From Chitinophaga rhizosphaerae (GTDB lineage: Bacteria; Bacteroidota; Bacteroidia; Chitinophagales; Chitinophagaceae), in the NCBI RefSeq assembly GCF_003958645.1, contig NZ_RXLO01000002.1:1-64000 (forward strand): DNA of 64,000 nt, in the 5' to 3' direction. The translations under genes were made by a program, and so were the position numbers. A model generated the notes under the pieces. The model saw only the letters and a list, made by a program, of their open reading frames with translations, made no database searches and was not told the origin of the DNA. Below, piece after piece: positions 41,044 through 50,029 of the stretch. The stretch's first letter is position 1. Each line of letters opens with the position of its first letter.

Positions 41044-44000
41044 TTAGAAGCCAATGACCAGGTTTACACCGAAGGTTCTGGTAGACGGGAACTGCCCCAC
41101 CTCAAAACCCTGCACGATATCCGTACCGCTCAGCGTTCCGAATTCGGGATCGAACGCCGGCCAGTCCGACCAGATCGCCAGGTTACGGCCATATACGCCC
41201 ACCGTCGCTTTCTGCATGCGCAATCTTTTGGCAAGACTGCCGGGCAGCGAATAATCGAGGCGCGCTTCTCGGAACTTGATGAAATCGGTGCTGAAGGTGC
41301 TGCCTTCGGCATTATCCTGCCCGTAATGCGAGCGGTAATATTCGTCGATGTCGGTAGCGATCACGTCGTTCGGCCTGAACTTCCCGTCGGCCGTCCGGAT
41401 CACACCGTTGCCGATGATGCCGTTGTAGCGCCCTGGCAGGGTGTTCTTCGTTTTCCCCTGTTCGGCCAGTTTGTAATGTGTGAGCGAATGCGCCACGGCA
41501 CCCCACTGCCCGTCGAACAACAGATGCAGGCGAAACTGTCCGTACGAGAAATCGTTCGTCCAGCCCAATTTCCATTTCGGGATGGTATTGCCGAGATAGA
41601 TCACTTCTTCCGTCAGCTTCGCCCAACCGGTTTTTTCATCGTAAATGATCTGTCCGTCGGGCGATCGCTGGTAGCCACGGCCATACACCGCGCCCATGCT
41701 TCCGCCGGGCTTGGCTACGATCTGGCCGCCGCCCACGGGGCCGGTCACGAGCACTACCGAACTATCGTCGAGCTCGCGGATGGTATTGGTATTGGAAGAA
41801 TATACCACGCTGGTGTTCCACGAGAATTTGCCGCGTTTGTAAGGCGTTCCGTTCAACGCCACTTCTATTCCCTTATTATTAACCCGTCCGGCGTTGATCA
41901 TCGCGCGCGACCAACCGGTAGAGCGGTCGATGATGCGGGACAGGATCTGGTCTTTGGTGAAACCGGAATACATCGCCAGATCGAGGCCCAGACGGCCTTT
42001 GAACATCTTCATGGCCACACCGCCCTCATAGGTGACGGTGCGCAACGGGCGAAGGTCGGAATTGGCGAGGATGGAAGGGTTCCGCAAACCGCCGGCGTAC
42101 AGGCTGCCCGCAGAAGGATACGTGAATTCGGTGAGGTAAGGCGTAGTACCGCCGCTGCCTACGCTCGCCAGCGAAAAGCGCAGCTTGGCGAAATCGATCG
42201 CTTTCGGCAGATCGATCACTTCATTGGCCACGAAGCTGAGGTTCACGGACGGGTAGAAGAATCCGGAATTGGCGATACGGCGCTGCGTGGCCAGTACGCT
42301 GTTCCAGTCTTGCCGCCCGGTAATGTCGGCGAACAGGAAGTTTTTATACGACGCGGAAATCAATCCGTAAAGGGAATTGATCTGGTACGAAGTGCGGAAA
42401 GGCATGGTAACGAGGGGGCCGAGATTGTTGGCGAGCGAATACACGCCGGGGTACGCCAGCGAATCCGCCCGCACCTCGTCGCGGATGTACCGGTTGCGCA
42501 ATGCAGCGCCGCCTGCCGTGAAGTTCAGCTCGAAATCGCGCCCCACTTTGGTATTGTAGCGCAACAGGAAGTCGGAATTGAACTCCTGCGACATGATGTT
42601 CTGCGTCCGGAAGCTGCCAAACTGAAACTTGGCGGCCGCATCGTAAGGCCGTTGCTGGGAGCGGTCTTCGTACCCGAAGTCCATCGCGGTACGCACCTGT
42701 AAACTGAGTTTTTTGGTAATGTTATACGTGGCCGACACGTTGCCGGTAAGGCCGTGGCGGTTGGATTTGTTGAGATATTCGTACGCTACCGCGTAAGGAT
42801 TGCTGGGGAACGTACTGAAGGGGAACATGATCTTCAACTGGTCTTTCCCCAGTTCCCAGTAATTCTTCAGCCAGTCGATGTCGGCGTTGGGTTGCCAGAA
42901 AATGTACCAGTACATGATCGACTGGTTGCCATAACCCGCGCCGGGGAGGTTATCGGAATATTTATTGGTATAGTTCACCTTCGACGAAATCTGCAACCGG
43001 TCGTTGATTTTCGAGTTAACGGACAGTGCCACGGTATTGCGGTCGTACCCGGTGTTGGGCAAAATCCAGGTGTTGTGGACGTTGGTCACGGAGAAGCGGG
43101 CCGTCGTTTTGTCGGTCCCGCCGTCCAGCGAGATGGTGTTGGTGAAGGTTTTGCCGTCGTCGAAGTAGGAATTGACCTTGTTGGGATACGGTTGCCACAG
43201 CGTTCTTTCCGTTCCCTGTTTCTGCGTAACGGGGTCGAACTGGTGGAACATCTGCCCGTCGAACCGCGGCCCGTAAGCCGAGCTGGTGCTGCTGGTGGAG
43301 CCGCCGTCCGGACCTGCGCCATAGGAATAATACGCGGCGCCGTCGAGGCCCTGGCCGTATTCGAACTGGAGGTCGGGCCAGCGGTTCACCTGTTCGATAG
43401 ACGCATTGGAGTTGAGGGAAACGCCGATGCCCTTGCGTTTGCTGCTACCGGATTTGGTGGTGATGATGATGGCGCCGTTGGCACCGCGGCCGCCGTACAG
43501 CGCCGCAGCGCCGGGGCCTTTAAGCACGGTGAGCGATTCTATGTCTTCCGGGTTGATATCGTTCAGGCCGCTGCCATAGTCGGCCGGCATGTTATCGCTT
43601 CCGGTGCCGTAAGTAGCTTCGCCGCCCACGGCCGTTCTGCGGCCGCTGCCCTGGTTGATCACGACGCCGTCTACCACGATGAGGGCTTCGTTTTCGCCGG
43701 TGAGGTTGTTTTCGCCGCGGAGGATGATCTTATTGGAACCGGTGGGGCCGCTGTTGGAGCGGACGAGGTTCACACCGGCTACTTTGCCCGACAGCGCGTC
43801 TGTCCAGTTACCGGAAATGGCCTCGGTCAGTTGTTCGCCTTTAACAACGGAGGCTGCATATCCGAGGGCTTTTTCTTCCCGCTTGATGCCGAGCGCCGTT
43901 ACCAGCACTTCGTTGAGGCTTTTGGGATCGGCGGCGAGCTGCACGTTGAGCTGCTGGGTTTTCTGTACGGTGATTTCACGGGTGATGTAACCCACGTACG

Positions 44001-44301
44001 AGAAAACCAGCACTTTGCTGGCCGAAGTGGTGGAAACGAAGAAAGCGCCCGTGGCGTCTGATGTAGCGCCTTTACTCGTGCCTTTCACTTTGATGTTGAC
44101 CCCGATGAGCGGGTCGCCGTTAACGTCGGTCACACGTCCGCGAACAACGATCGCCGAATCCTGGAAAGGATGCGGCCTGGCGGGTGCTTTGTCGTAAATG
44201 CCCGGCCGGAAGACGGCGGGTTTCCGCGATACGTCCTCCGTGGCTGCGTGGGCGAATACCCCGAACTGCATGCCGGTCATGAGAAGGAAAAAATGTTTCA
44301 T
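41044..44301 (-). CDS. SusC/RagA TonB-linked outer-membrane transporter (PUL C)
   Basis: 1085 aa importer. The signal peptide (about 1-20) is followed by a carboxypeptidase-regulatory-like domain (about 51-135, VRGRVTDVNGDPLIGVNIKVKG). A SusC-type plug with LGIKREEKALGYAASVVKGEQL follows, then a long barrel ending in TFGVNLVIGF. There is no STN domain and no sigma/FecR nearby. It is preceded by a roughly 430-nt leader with repeats and the box shared with PUL B. Confidence 0.96.
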   Translation of the reverse strand: MKHFFLLMTGMQFGVFAHAATEDVSRKPAVFRPGIYDKAPARPHPFQDSAIVVRGRVTDVNGDPLIGVNIKVKGTSKGATSDATGAFFVSTTSASKVLVFSYVGYITREITVQKTQQLNVQLAADPKSLNEVLVTALGIKREEKALGYAASVVKGEQLTEAISGNWTDALSGKVAGVNLVRSNSGPTGSNKIILRGENNLTGENEALIVVDGVVINQGSGRRTAVGGEATYGTGSDNMPADYGSGLNDINPEDIESLTVLKGPGAAALYGGRGANGAIIITTKSGSSKRKGIGVSLNSNASIEQVNRWPDLQFEYGQGLDGAAYYSYGAGPDGGSTSSTSSAYGPRFDGQMFHQFDPVTQKQGTERTLWQPYPNKVNSYFDDGKTFTNTISLDGGTDKTTARFSVTNVHNTWILPNTGYDRNTVALSVNSKINDRLQISSKVNYTNKYSDNLPGAGYGNQSIMYWYIFWQPNADIDWLKNYWELGKDQLKIMFPFSTFPSNPYAVAYEYLNKSNRHGLTGNVSATYNITKKLSLQVRTAMDFGYEDRSQQRPYDAAAKFQFGSFRTQNIMSQEFNSDFLLRYNTKVGRDFELNFTAGGAALRNRYIRDEVRADSLAYPGVYSLANNLGPLVTMPFRTSYQINSLYGLISASYKNFLFADITGRQDWNSVLATQRRIANSGFFYPSVNLSFVANEVIDLPKAIDFAKLRFSLASVGSGGTTPYLTEFTYPSAGSLYAGGLRNPSILANSDLRPLRTVTYEGGVAMKMFKGRLGLDLAMYSGFTKDQILSRIIDRSTGWSRAMINAGRVNNKGIEVALNGTPYKRGKFSWNTSVVYSSNTNTIRELDDSSVVLVTGPVGGGQIVAKPGGSMGAVYGRGYQRSPDGQIIYDEKTGWAKLTEEVIYLGNTIPKWKLGWTNDFSYGQFRLHLLFDGQWGAVAHSLTHYKLAEQGKTKNTLPGRYNGIIGNGVIRTADGKFRPNDVIATDIDEYYRSHYGQDNAEGSTFSTDFIKFREARLDYSLPGSLAKRLRMQKATVGVYGRNLAIWSDWPAFDPEFGTLSGTDIVQGFEVGQFPSTRTFGVNLVIGF

Positions 44302-44759
44302 TCAACAAGTTTTATAATGTAATGATTCCCCTTGTGGCAATGTGGGCGCGCGGCCCGTGGGCGATCCGGGAACCTGCGCCGGCGGTAATTCCAGGAAAAA
44401 ACACCCCTCCTGCGGGATGAGCGATCCCGCCAGTACCTTTCAAGTCAGCGTATATTGGTAACCGTTATTACTCCTGCCGGAAGACCGCGTAGCGGAACGG
44501 ATTAGTGGAAAGATGTTTCTTCATACTGTGGATGATTTTGGTTTCATTCAATGTTTACTCAGCCTTTCATTCAATACATAAATTCATCGTGCCGGTGCAT
44601 AACCGGTAGTAACCTGGATGATCGTTCCCGGTGGCGCCACCGGGTGTTTTCCCGTAAAACCTTGCGAATGATGCAGCCGGATTAAACCGGATGATCGTGG
44701 AACTTACACTTCATCTGAGGGACATTCGCTAAAGTAGAACAAAAGTAAAATTAAACAAA
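44302..44759 (-). promoter_or_regulatory. long structured leader and promoter of PUL C susC
   Basis: No credible ORF. A minus-strand promoter lies at 44729-44759: TTTG (44756-44759), 19 nt, TACTTTAG (44729-44736). This implies a leader of about 430 nt. It contains a perfect 18-nt palindrome, CCCGGTGGCGCCACCGGG (44627-44644), and two copies of a roughly 34-nt module (44665-44698 and 44592-44625), both starting ACGATCATCC. Confidence 0.55.
44620..44646 (-). promoter_or_regulatory. conserved leader box, PUL C copy
   Basis: Minus strand reads CACCCGGTGGCGCCACC followed by GGGAACGATC. It is similar to the PUL B box at 37552-37577 and lies about 85 nt downstream of the predicted promoter, so it may act at the RNA or DNA level. 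Confidence 0.5.
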
Positions 44760-44869
44760 AAATAATTACCTGTAATTATTTAGAACTAGATATGAAATAT
44801 AATGAAAGAATGGATGGGTTCGAGCTAACCTGACTGATTATCAATACAATAGATCGAAATACAAAAAGA

Positions 44870-44910
44870 AAGGAGGATGGATCGGCCTAAACAGGCGCTC
44901 CATCCTCCTT
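44870..44910 (-). terminator. terminator of the hxlR-type gene
   Basis: AAGGAGGATGG (44870-44880) pairs with CCATCCTCCTT (44900-44910). Minus-strand T-rich sequence follows, and the gene stop at 44931 is just upstream. Confidence 0.82.
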
Positions 44911-44930
44911 TTATATGAAACTTTCCGCAA

Positions 44931-45305
44931 TCAGCTCGCCTTCACCGCCTGCATCCGGCAGTTGCGATGCCGCTGGCCCCAATCGCTCAACTGTTTCCAC
45001 ACGGGAATCAATTCTTTGGCCACATGCGCCAGCTCATATTCTACCCGCGGCGGCACTTCGGCGTATACGGTCCGGCGGACCAACCCGTCGCGCTCAAGTT
45101 CTTTCAACTGCAAGGTCAACATCCTTTCGGTGATGTTGGGAATGGAACGGCGCAATTCGCTAAAACGCATCGCTCCTTCTTCCAGCCTGCATAGGATCAA
45201 CAATTTCCAGCGGCCGCCCACGAGGCAGATCGCATAGGTGAGATCACATTCGATGATGTAATCGCGGTTAATGCTGTTCGATGAATTTTCCTTACGCTTG
45301 CTCAT
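44931..45305 (-). CDS. HxlR-family winged-helix regulator
   Basis: 124 aa dimeric DNA-binding protein. The HxlR domain (about 20-108) shows LVGGRWKLLILCRLEEGAMRF, the recognition region IPNITERMLTLQLKELERDGL and the wing RRTVYAEVPPRVEYEL. HxlR proteins often respond to reactive aldehydes, quinones or redox stress. It is divergent from a beta-lactamase-fold hydrolase and an MFS exporter, with a perfect 18-nt palindrome in the shared promoter region. It likely controls both itself and the divergent genes. Confidence 0.94.
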   Translation of the reverse strand: MSKRKENSSNSINRDYIIECDLTYAICLVGGRWKLLILCRLEEGAMRFSELRRSIPNITERMLTLQLKELERDGLVRRTVYAEVPPRVEYELAHVAKELIPVWKQLSDWGQRHRNCRMQAVKAS

Positions 45306-45326
45306 TACTTACAAATTTGTTAGTAC

Positions 45327-45344
45327 CATACAACTAGTTGTATG
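45327..45344. promoter_or_regulatory. HxlR operator palindrome
   Basis: Perfect 18-nt palindrome CATACAACTAGTTGTATG in the divergent promoter region. A second short palindrome, ACAAATTTGT, lies at 45311-45320. Confidence 0.7.
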
Positions 45345-45348
45345 CATA

Positions 45349-45377
45349 CAAAGGTAAGGGTAACCCCTCTACATTTG
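45349..45377. promoter_or_regulatory. divergent -7 elements for hxlR and the hydrolase gene
   Basis: Minus-strand TACCTTTG at 45349-45356 points to the HxlR gene; plus-strand TACATTTG at 45370-45377 points to the hydrolase gene. Both match TAnnTTTG. Neither has a well-placed TTTG -33 box, which would fit promoters dependent on a regulator. The minus-strand start would fall inside the operator palindrome. Confidence 0.5.
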
Positions 45378-45398
45378 CTGTATCAAATTTCTTTTTAC

Positions 45399-46655
45399 GT
45401 GAAAAATACAACCATGCTTGCATTGGGAGCCCTCCTGCTGACGCAGCCCGCTTTCTCCCAACAGCCCGCCCCCGCTACATTTCAGGAAGCCCGAATAGAC
45501 TCCCTCGCACAAAGGCTCGTCCGCACCGGAAAAGTCCAGGGCATAAACCTGCTCTTCTCCCAAAACGGGAAAATCATCTACCGCAAAGCCTTCGGAAAAG
45601 CAGATGAAAACCGTTCGCTGCAAACCGGCGATATCTTCCGCATCGCGTCGCAAACCAAAGCCGTTACCAGTCTTGCCGTGATGATGCTTTGGGAGGAAGG
45701 GCGCTTTTTGCTGGACGAGCCGGTATCCCGCTACATTCCATCTTTCGCGGACCTTCGTGTCATAAAAGATTTCAACGCGGCAGACACGACGTATACTTCC
45801 GTAGCGCCCAACCGGCCCGTGACCGTGCGCGATCTGCTGCGGCACACTTCCGGCATTTCGTACCCCCTGATCACCGGCGATCCGCGGTTCCAGGCCATTT
45901 TCGCGAAAAACAAAGTGCCCACCGGCATCGGCAGTCCCGGCAACCTGAAAGACTTCGTAGACCAGATCGCGCAGCAACCGCTGGTGCACAATCCCGGAGA
46001 AGCTTTTACCTACGGCCTGAACATCGACGTGCTGGGAAGGCTCGTTGAAATCTGGAGCGGCCAGCCGCTGGAGGTGTTCTTCCGGGAACGGATCTTCCGC
46101 CCGCTGGAGATGCACGACACATATTTCCGCGTTCCCGACGAAAAAGCGAAGCGCCTCGTGCCCGTGTTCTCCGCTGCCGGCGGCCGTTTACACCGCCAAA
46201 CCGCGCCGATATACGAAGGCAACGACGCCGGCTATCCGCTGCAGGACGGCATTATCGTCTCCGGCGGTGCGGGCCTCAGTTCCACTACCACTGATTATGC
46301 GAAGTTCCTGCAACTGCTGCTGGACGGTGGCGTATATAAAGGAAAGCGGATCATCGGCAACGCCGCCATCCGCCTGATGACGACCCCGCAAATTCCGCCG
46401 GGCGCCGCGGCGAAGTGGGACTGGCCCGATTTCTCGTTCGGATTGGGCTTTAGTCTCGTTACGCCGCAAAACCACGCTGCCGGCCCTGTTCCGGTGGGAT
46501 CGTTCTTCTGGGGCGGCGCGTTCAACACGCATTATTGGGCCGATCCGGCGAATGATATCGTCGGCATCGTGTATACCCAGGAATATCTTCCGGATTCGTA
46601 CTGGGATTTAGGCACGCTGTTCAAAAATGTTTTCTACACCGCATTGGATAAATAA
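45399..46655 (+). CDS. secreted serine hydrolase, beta-lactamase/esterase fold (class C-like)
   Basis: 418 aa from the GTG at 45399, which gives a clean signal peptide (VKNTT...PAFS); ATG 45414 is an alternative. The active-site SQTK (Ser84, Lys87) matches the S-x-x-K motif, Tyr205 in FTYGL serves as the second element, and WGGAFNTHYWADP near the C-terminus replaces the K-T/S-G box. This pattern is typical of EstB-like carboxylesterases and D-aminopeptidase-like enzymes rather than true beta-lactamases. It is divergent from HxlR, and its stop is one nucleotide from the MFS start codon. Confidence 0.9.
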   Translation: MKNTTMLALGALLLTQPAFSQQPAPATFQEARIDSLAQRLVRTGKVQGINLLFSQNGKIIYRKAFGKADENRSLQTGDIFRIASQTKAVTSLAVMMLWEEGRFLLDEPVSRYIPSFADLRVIKDFNAADTTYTSVAPNRPVTVRDLLRHTSGISYPLITGDPRFQAIFAKNKVPTGIGSPGNLKDFVDQIAQQPLVHNPGEAFTYGLNIDVLGRLVEIWSGQPLEVFFRERIFRPLEMHDTYFRVPDEKAKRLVPVFSAAGGRLHRQTAPIYEGNDAGYPLQDGIIVSGGAGLSSTTTDYAKFLQLLLDGGVYKGKRIIGNAAIRLMTTPQIPPGAAAKWDWPDFSFGLGFSLVTPQNHAAGPVPVGSFFWGGAFNTHYWADPANDIVGIVYTQEYLPDSYWDLGTLFKNVFYTALDK

Positions 46656-46656
46656 A

Positions 46657-47826
46657 ATGAAAAAGACCGCATACATCGGATGCCTCGGGCTGATCGGCAT
46701 CATTACTACCGAATTCGGCGTGATCGGGATTTTGCCGCAGATCGCCGAACACTACCGAATCCCCATTGAAAAAGCGGGCTGGCTGCTGAGTGCGTTCGCC
46801 ATGGTAATCGCGCTCGGCGGCCCGGCGATGACGCTGCTTTTTTCCCGCGTGAACCGCAAACTCATCATGAGCCTTGCCATCGGCATGTTCATTGTTACCG
46901 GCGTCGTATCCGCGCTGGCGCCGCCTTTCTGGCTATTGCTCACCGTGCGCGTATTGCCCGCCATCCTGCACCCCGTCTTTGTATCCACAGCCATCGCTGC
47001 GGCCATCCAGGCAGCGCCGCCGAAGGAGGCGACGCGGATGATGGGCATCGTGCTGGGCGGGATCGCCATCGCCATGGTGACTACCGTTCCGTTCGCCACC
47101 TGGCTCGCGGGGCGCATCAACTGGCAGGCGGCGTTCTGGGCGCAGTCGGCCATCAGTCTTACCGCGCTGCTGGCGATCCTTATCGGGCTGCCGCAAATCC
47201 CGAAAAGCGAAAAGGAAAGCCTGGGCAGCCAGGCCGCCATTTTACGCGATCCCGTGTTCGTGACCAGCAGTATTGTCAATGTACTGCTCATCGCCGCGTG
47301 GTTTTGTACATATAGTTACTTCGCGGATTTTTTAGGAAAGGTGAAAGGAATGGATGAGGAACGGATCAGTTATATGCTGATGGTGTTTGGCCTGGCGGGC
47401 ATCCCTGCCAACTGGATCGCCGGAAGATTGCTCGGGAAGCAGCTATCGCTGACTACGGCCGTGTTTCTCGCCGGTGCGCTGTTCATACCGTTCATGAGCA
47501 TCGCCGTGGGCGGAGGGATCGTGGTGAATGCGGTGGTACTGGCGCTGTGGGGATTTTTCTATGCGCCCTGTTATCTCACCGCAGCTGCGTATTTGACCTC
47601 CGCGGCACCGGGGGCCGTGGCCTTCGCCAATACACTCGCGATATCGTATGGTAATTTGGGAATTACGGTGGGAACAACGGTCAGCGGATGGGTGATCGCG
47701 CGATACGGGATCGCGGCTGCGCCCTGGGCTGGCGCTGCTTTCGGGATCGCCGCGCTCGTTGCCATGGCGCTCCGGTCGCAACTTGTTGCCCGCCGCGCAA
47801 TACGCCGCTCCTGCGTTGCACCATAA
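46657..47826 (+). CDS. MFS transporter, DHA1-type drug/metabolite exporter
   Basis: 389 aa inner-membrane carrier with 12 predicted helices. The first helix, GLIGIITTEFGVIGILPQIAEHY, and the loop MTLLFSRVNRK resemble the AraJ/PbuE/purine and sugar efflux group. The ATG at 46657 is one nucleotide after the hydrolase stop codon, so translation is probably coupled. Hydrolase plus exporter under HxlR control suggests detoxification of an ester-like or lactam compound; the compound is unknown. Confidence 0.92.
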   Translation: MKKTAYIGCLGLIGIITTEFGVIGILPQIAEHYRIPIEKAGWLLSAFAMVIALGGPAMTLLFSRVNRKLIMSLAIGMFIVTGVVSALAPPFWLLLTVRVLPAILHPVFVSTAIAAAIQAAPPKEATRMMGIVLGGIAIAMVTTVPFATWLAGRINWQAAFWAQSAISLTALLAILIGLPQIPKSEKESLGSQAAILRDPVFVTSSIVNVLLIAAWFCTYSYFADFLGKVKGMDEERISYMLMVFGLAGIPANWIAGRLLGKQLSLTTAVFLAGALFIPFMSIAVGGGIVVNAVVLALWGFFYAPCYLTAAAYLTSAAPGAVAFANTLAISYGNLGITVGTTVSGWVIARYGIAAAPWAGAAFGIAALVAMALRSQLVARRAIRRSCVAP

Positions 47827-48072
47827 TATTCTGTTCCTTGAAAATGAAATCTTCTGCAAACCGTCTACCGTAAACCCGGTAGCCGGTTTTATTCTTTCCA
47901 CCCGGGCTTCCTGCCATGCTATGCCTGCAACGGGCCAACGGCCCTTATGTACACACGATCGTTTCGTATTCATAAACTGGCTGTATGCGTAACCAATGCT
48001 TACGTACAAACGCAGCAAGCGCCCGGGCAGGTGGCCGAAGCCATTCCACAAAAAAGTCAGTAGTTTTAAGCT

Positions 48073-48672
48073 ATGAAACACGCTAACCGTGCCGATAAAG
48101 CCCTCGTGACCAATATCCTCACCCGCTCCTTCGCACAGAACCGGAGCGTGCTCGCCGCCGTGCGCAGGCACGGGGATACAGAACGGAATATCCGTGGATT
48201 GATGGAATATGCGTTTGATCTCTGCATCCGGCATGGCGATGTGCTGCTGTCTGACGACGGAAACGGTTGCGCCCTGGTCCTGTATCCCGACCGGAAGCCG
48301 GAAAACCTCCTCACCCGCTGGCTCGATCTAAAGCTGGTCTTGCGCTCGATCGGATGGAAAAATTTGCCGAATGTAACGGCCCGCAGGAAGTTGGTACAAT
48401 CCGTCAGGCCGGAAGTGCCCATGGCCTATCTCTGGTTCATCGGCGTAAACCCGGATACCCGGCGCCGGTGTGCGGGCCGGCATTTGCTCAACGGTGTACT
48501 CGAACTGGCAGCTGCGGCGAACCGCCCGGTTTACCTGGAAACGTCCGTTCCGGAAAACGTGTCCTGGTACAACAAAGCCGGGTTCCGGACATATGCCGTT
48601 ACGGACGTAGGGTATACGCTGTATTACCTCACCACTTCCCCCGAAGCCATCCCCTGGCTGCAACAACAATGA
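48073..48672 (+). CDS. GNAT-family N-acetyltransferase
   Basis: 199 aa. The GNAT core lies in the C-terminal half: LWFIGVNPDTRRRCAGRHLLNGVL (about 117-140) contains a degenerate acetyl-CoA loop, with an Arg-Cys-Ala variant instead of the usual Gly-x-Gly. VYLETSVPENVSWYNKAGF follows at about 156-174. The N-terminal half is helical. Substrate unknown. It is the first of three acetyltransferase-type genes in a row, with 36 nt to the next. Confidence 0.85.
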   Translation: MKHANRADKALVTNILTRSFAQNRSVLAAVRRHGDTERNIRGLMEYAFDLCIRHGDVLLSDDGNGCALVLYPDRKPENLLTRWLDLKLVLRSIGWKNLPNVTARRKLVQSVRPEVPMAYLWFIGVNPDTRRRCAGRHLLNGVLELAAAANRPVYLETSVPENVSWYNKAGFRTYAVTDVGYTLYYLTTSPEAIPWLQQQ

Positions 48673-48708
48673 CGCGGCTGGTGTTGTTATTATCTGTAAC
48701 TTGACGAC

Positions 48709-49017
48709 ATGAAAGAAGAATACATGGGACTTCCGTTGGTGAAGAATGAAACGGACCACCAATTCGAACTAACGGTGGAAGGGCATACCGCCATTATCGT
48801 ATATAAGGAAAGCGGGAAGAAGATCTGGCTCATCCATACCGAAGCGCCCGCCGAGCTGGAAGGCAAAGGCGTAGCCACGGCGCTCATCGAAAAGACACTC
48901 GCGTACCTGGAAGAAAACCATTATACCCTGGTGCCGCTTTGTCCGCTGGTGGTAGCCTACCTGAAGCGCCACCCTGAATGGAAACGCATCGTAGACCCAA
49001 CTGTCACCAACCTCTGA
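48709..49017 (+). CDS. minimal GNAT (YidJ/NATD1-like) acetyltransferase, paralogue 1
   Basis: 102 aa single-domain protein of the short Gcn5-related family (about 95-110 aa). The acetyl-CoA loop is in AELEGKGVATALIEK (about 45-59) and the family C-terminal motif VPLCPLVVAYLKRHPEW is at about 75-91. The cysteine in that motif is conserved across the family and may bind acetyl groups. Function is unknown for most bacterial members. It is followed after 9 nt by a diverged copy of itself. Confidence 0.88.
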   Translation: MKEEYMGLPLVKNETDHQFELTVEGHTAIIVYKESGKKIWLIHTEAPAELEGKGVATALIEKTLAYLEENHYTLVPLCPLVVAYLKRHPEWKRIVDPTVTNL

Positions 49018-49026
49018 CCCGGCATC

Positions 49027-49332
49027 ATGGAACCCGCGCAATACGCCGTCATCAACAACGAAGCGAGCCAGCAGCTGGAAGTCTGGTTAGCCGGTGAAGC
49101 CGCCACGCTCACTTATCGCTATTATAAAAAAGATATCGCGTTCATGCATACCACCGTACCGGCCGCTATGGAAGGTAAAGGCGTGGCCACCGCCCTGGCG
49201 AAGGAAGCTTTCCGGCTGGCCGCGTCCCTGAAAAAGCCGGTGATGGTGTATTGCCCGTTTGTAGCGGGGTTCGTGGAGCGCCATCCGGAATACCGCTCCC
49301 AGCTCGATCCGCAGTATTACGGGAAACGGTGA
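49027..49332 (+). CDS. minimal GNAT (YidJ/NATD1-like) acetyltransferase, paralogue 2
   Basis: 101 aa tandem paralogue of the preceding protein. It retains AAMEGKGVATALAKE for acetyl-CoA and VYCPFVAGFVERHPEY at the C-terminus. The strand pattern is the same, but much of the surface sequence differs, so the duplication is not recent. It is probably co-transcribed with paralogue 1 and ends convergently, one nucleotide from the methyltransferase gene. Confidence 0.88.
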   Translation: MEPAQYAVINNEASQQLEVWLAGEAATLTYRYYKKDIAFMHTTVPAAMEGKGVATALAKEAFRLAASLKKPVMVYCPFVAGFVERHPEYRSQLDPQYYGKR

Positions 49333-49333
49333 T

Positions 49334-49963
49334 TCAATCCGCCAGCTCCAGCACCGATCCCTTCAAAAAACGCAACTTTTCAAAAGCCGCCGTTTCTTTC
49401 CAGCCCGCGTTCAGCCAAACATTTTTATGCTGCGGGTTCGCATACAGCACCTTGATCTGCCGGGGGCGGCGGGCCCGGCTTTCTTTCACCCGCTCCACAA
49501 AATCCACCATCGCCGCTTCGTTGAAAGGGTTGAACAGGAAAATGACGCCCGTTCGATCGGAGACTTCCATCCGCCGCGCATCTTCACATCGTACTTCATA
49601 CTTCCCCGGCTTCACGGATTTACATAATTCGGGAGACAGCTCGATCCCGGTGATATCATCAAATCCATAAAATTCTGCCATGGCCAGCACGCGCCCTTTC
49701 CCGCAGCCCACATCGAGAAAACCGGTTTGTTTTTCGGCATCGGTTACATGGTTCAGCAGCCATTCGGCGGAATAATAATTGATGGGCTCATATTGTGTGG
49801 CCTGCGCTCTGGCCGAATCCGAGATGGCATCTCCCAGGTAATGGGTGCCGATGGTGCGCAGGCCGTACTTCCGCTCACCGGCAATTTCCCGGCGGATGAC
49901 GAACAAAGCCATTTCAAGATCCCAATGCCAGGCGAGGTACAAAAAGTAACGGATGAAGCGCAT
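49334..49963 (-). CDS. class I SAM-dependent methyltransferase
   Basis: 209 aa. A short hydrophobic N-terminus (FIRYFLYLAWHW) precedes a Rossmann-fold methyltransferase domain (about 65-190). It has motif I FLDVGCGKGRVLAMAEFYG, the acidic GIELSPELC end of strand 2, and VIFLFNPFNEA as motif IV. It resembles the Bacteroidota DOT1-like/unclassified methyltransferases. The substrate cannot be predicted. It lies downstream of a TlpA gene but behind a terminator, so it is likely its own transcript. Confidence 0.87.
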   Translation of the reverse strand: MRFIRYFLYLAWHWDLEMALFVIRREIAGERKYGLRTIGTHYLGDAISDSARAQATQYEPINYYSAEWLLNHVTDAEKQTGFLDVGCGKGRVLAMAEFYGFDDITGIELSPELCKSVKPGKYEVRCEDARRMEVSDRTGVIFLFNPFNEAAMVDFVERVKESRARRPRQIKVLYANPQHKNVWLNAGWKETAAFEKLRFLKGSVLELAD

Positions 49964-49976
49964 CCGCCCAAGTTAC

Positions 49977-50004
49977 AAAAAACCCCGGCCCAAAAGAGCC
50001 GGGG
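49977..50004 (-). terminator. terminator of PUL D
   Basis: CCCCGGC (49983-49989) pairs with GCCGGGG (49998-50004), with a minus-strand T-run after it. It follows the TlpA stop codon at 50030. Confidence 0.85.
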
Positions 50005-50029
50005 CAGTTGCATTTGCATGATTTCCGTA

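Noticed and set aside
43426..43560. Repeated SusC sequence blocks shared among the four loci
   Set aside because: Similarity of the four SusC genes at the plug region reflects protein family conservation, not a DNA repeat or recombination site.
45399..46655. True beta-lactamase / resistance gene
   Set aside because: It has S-x-x-K and Tyr but the third motif is WGG...HYWADP rather than K-T/S-G, typical of esterase-like relatives; resistance cannot be claimed.
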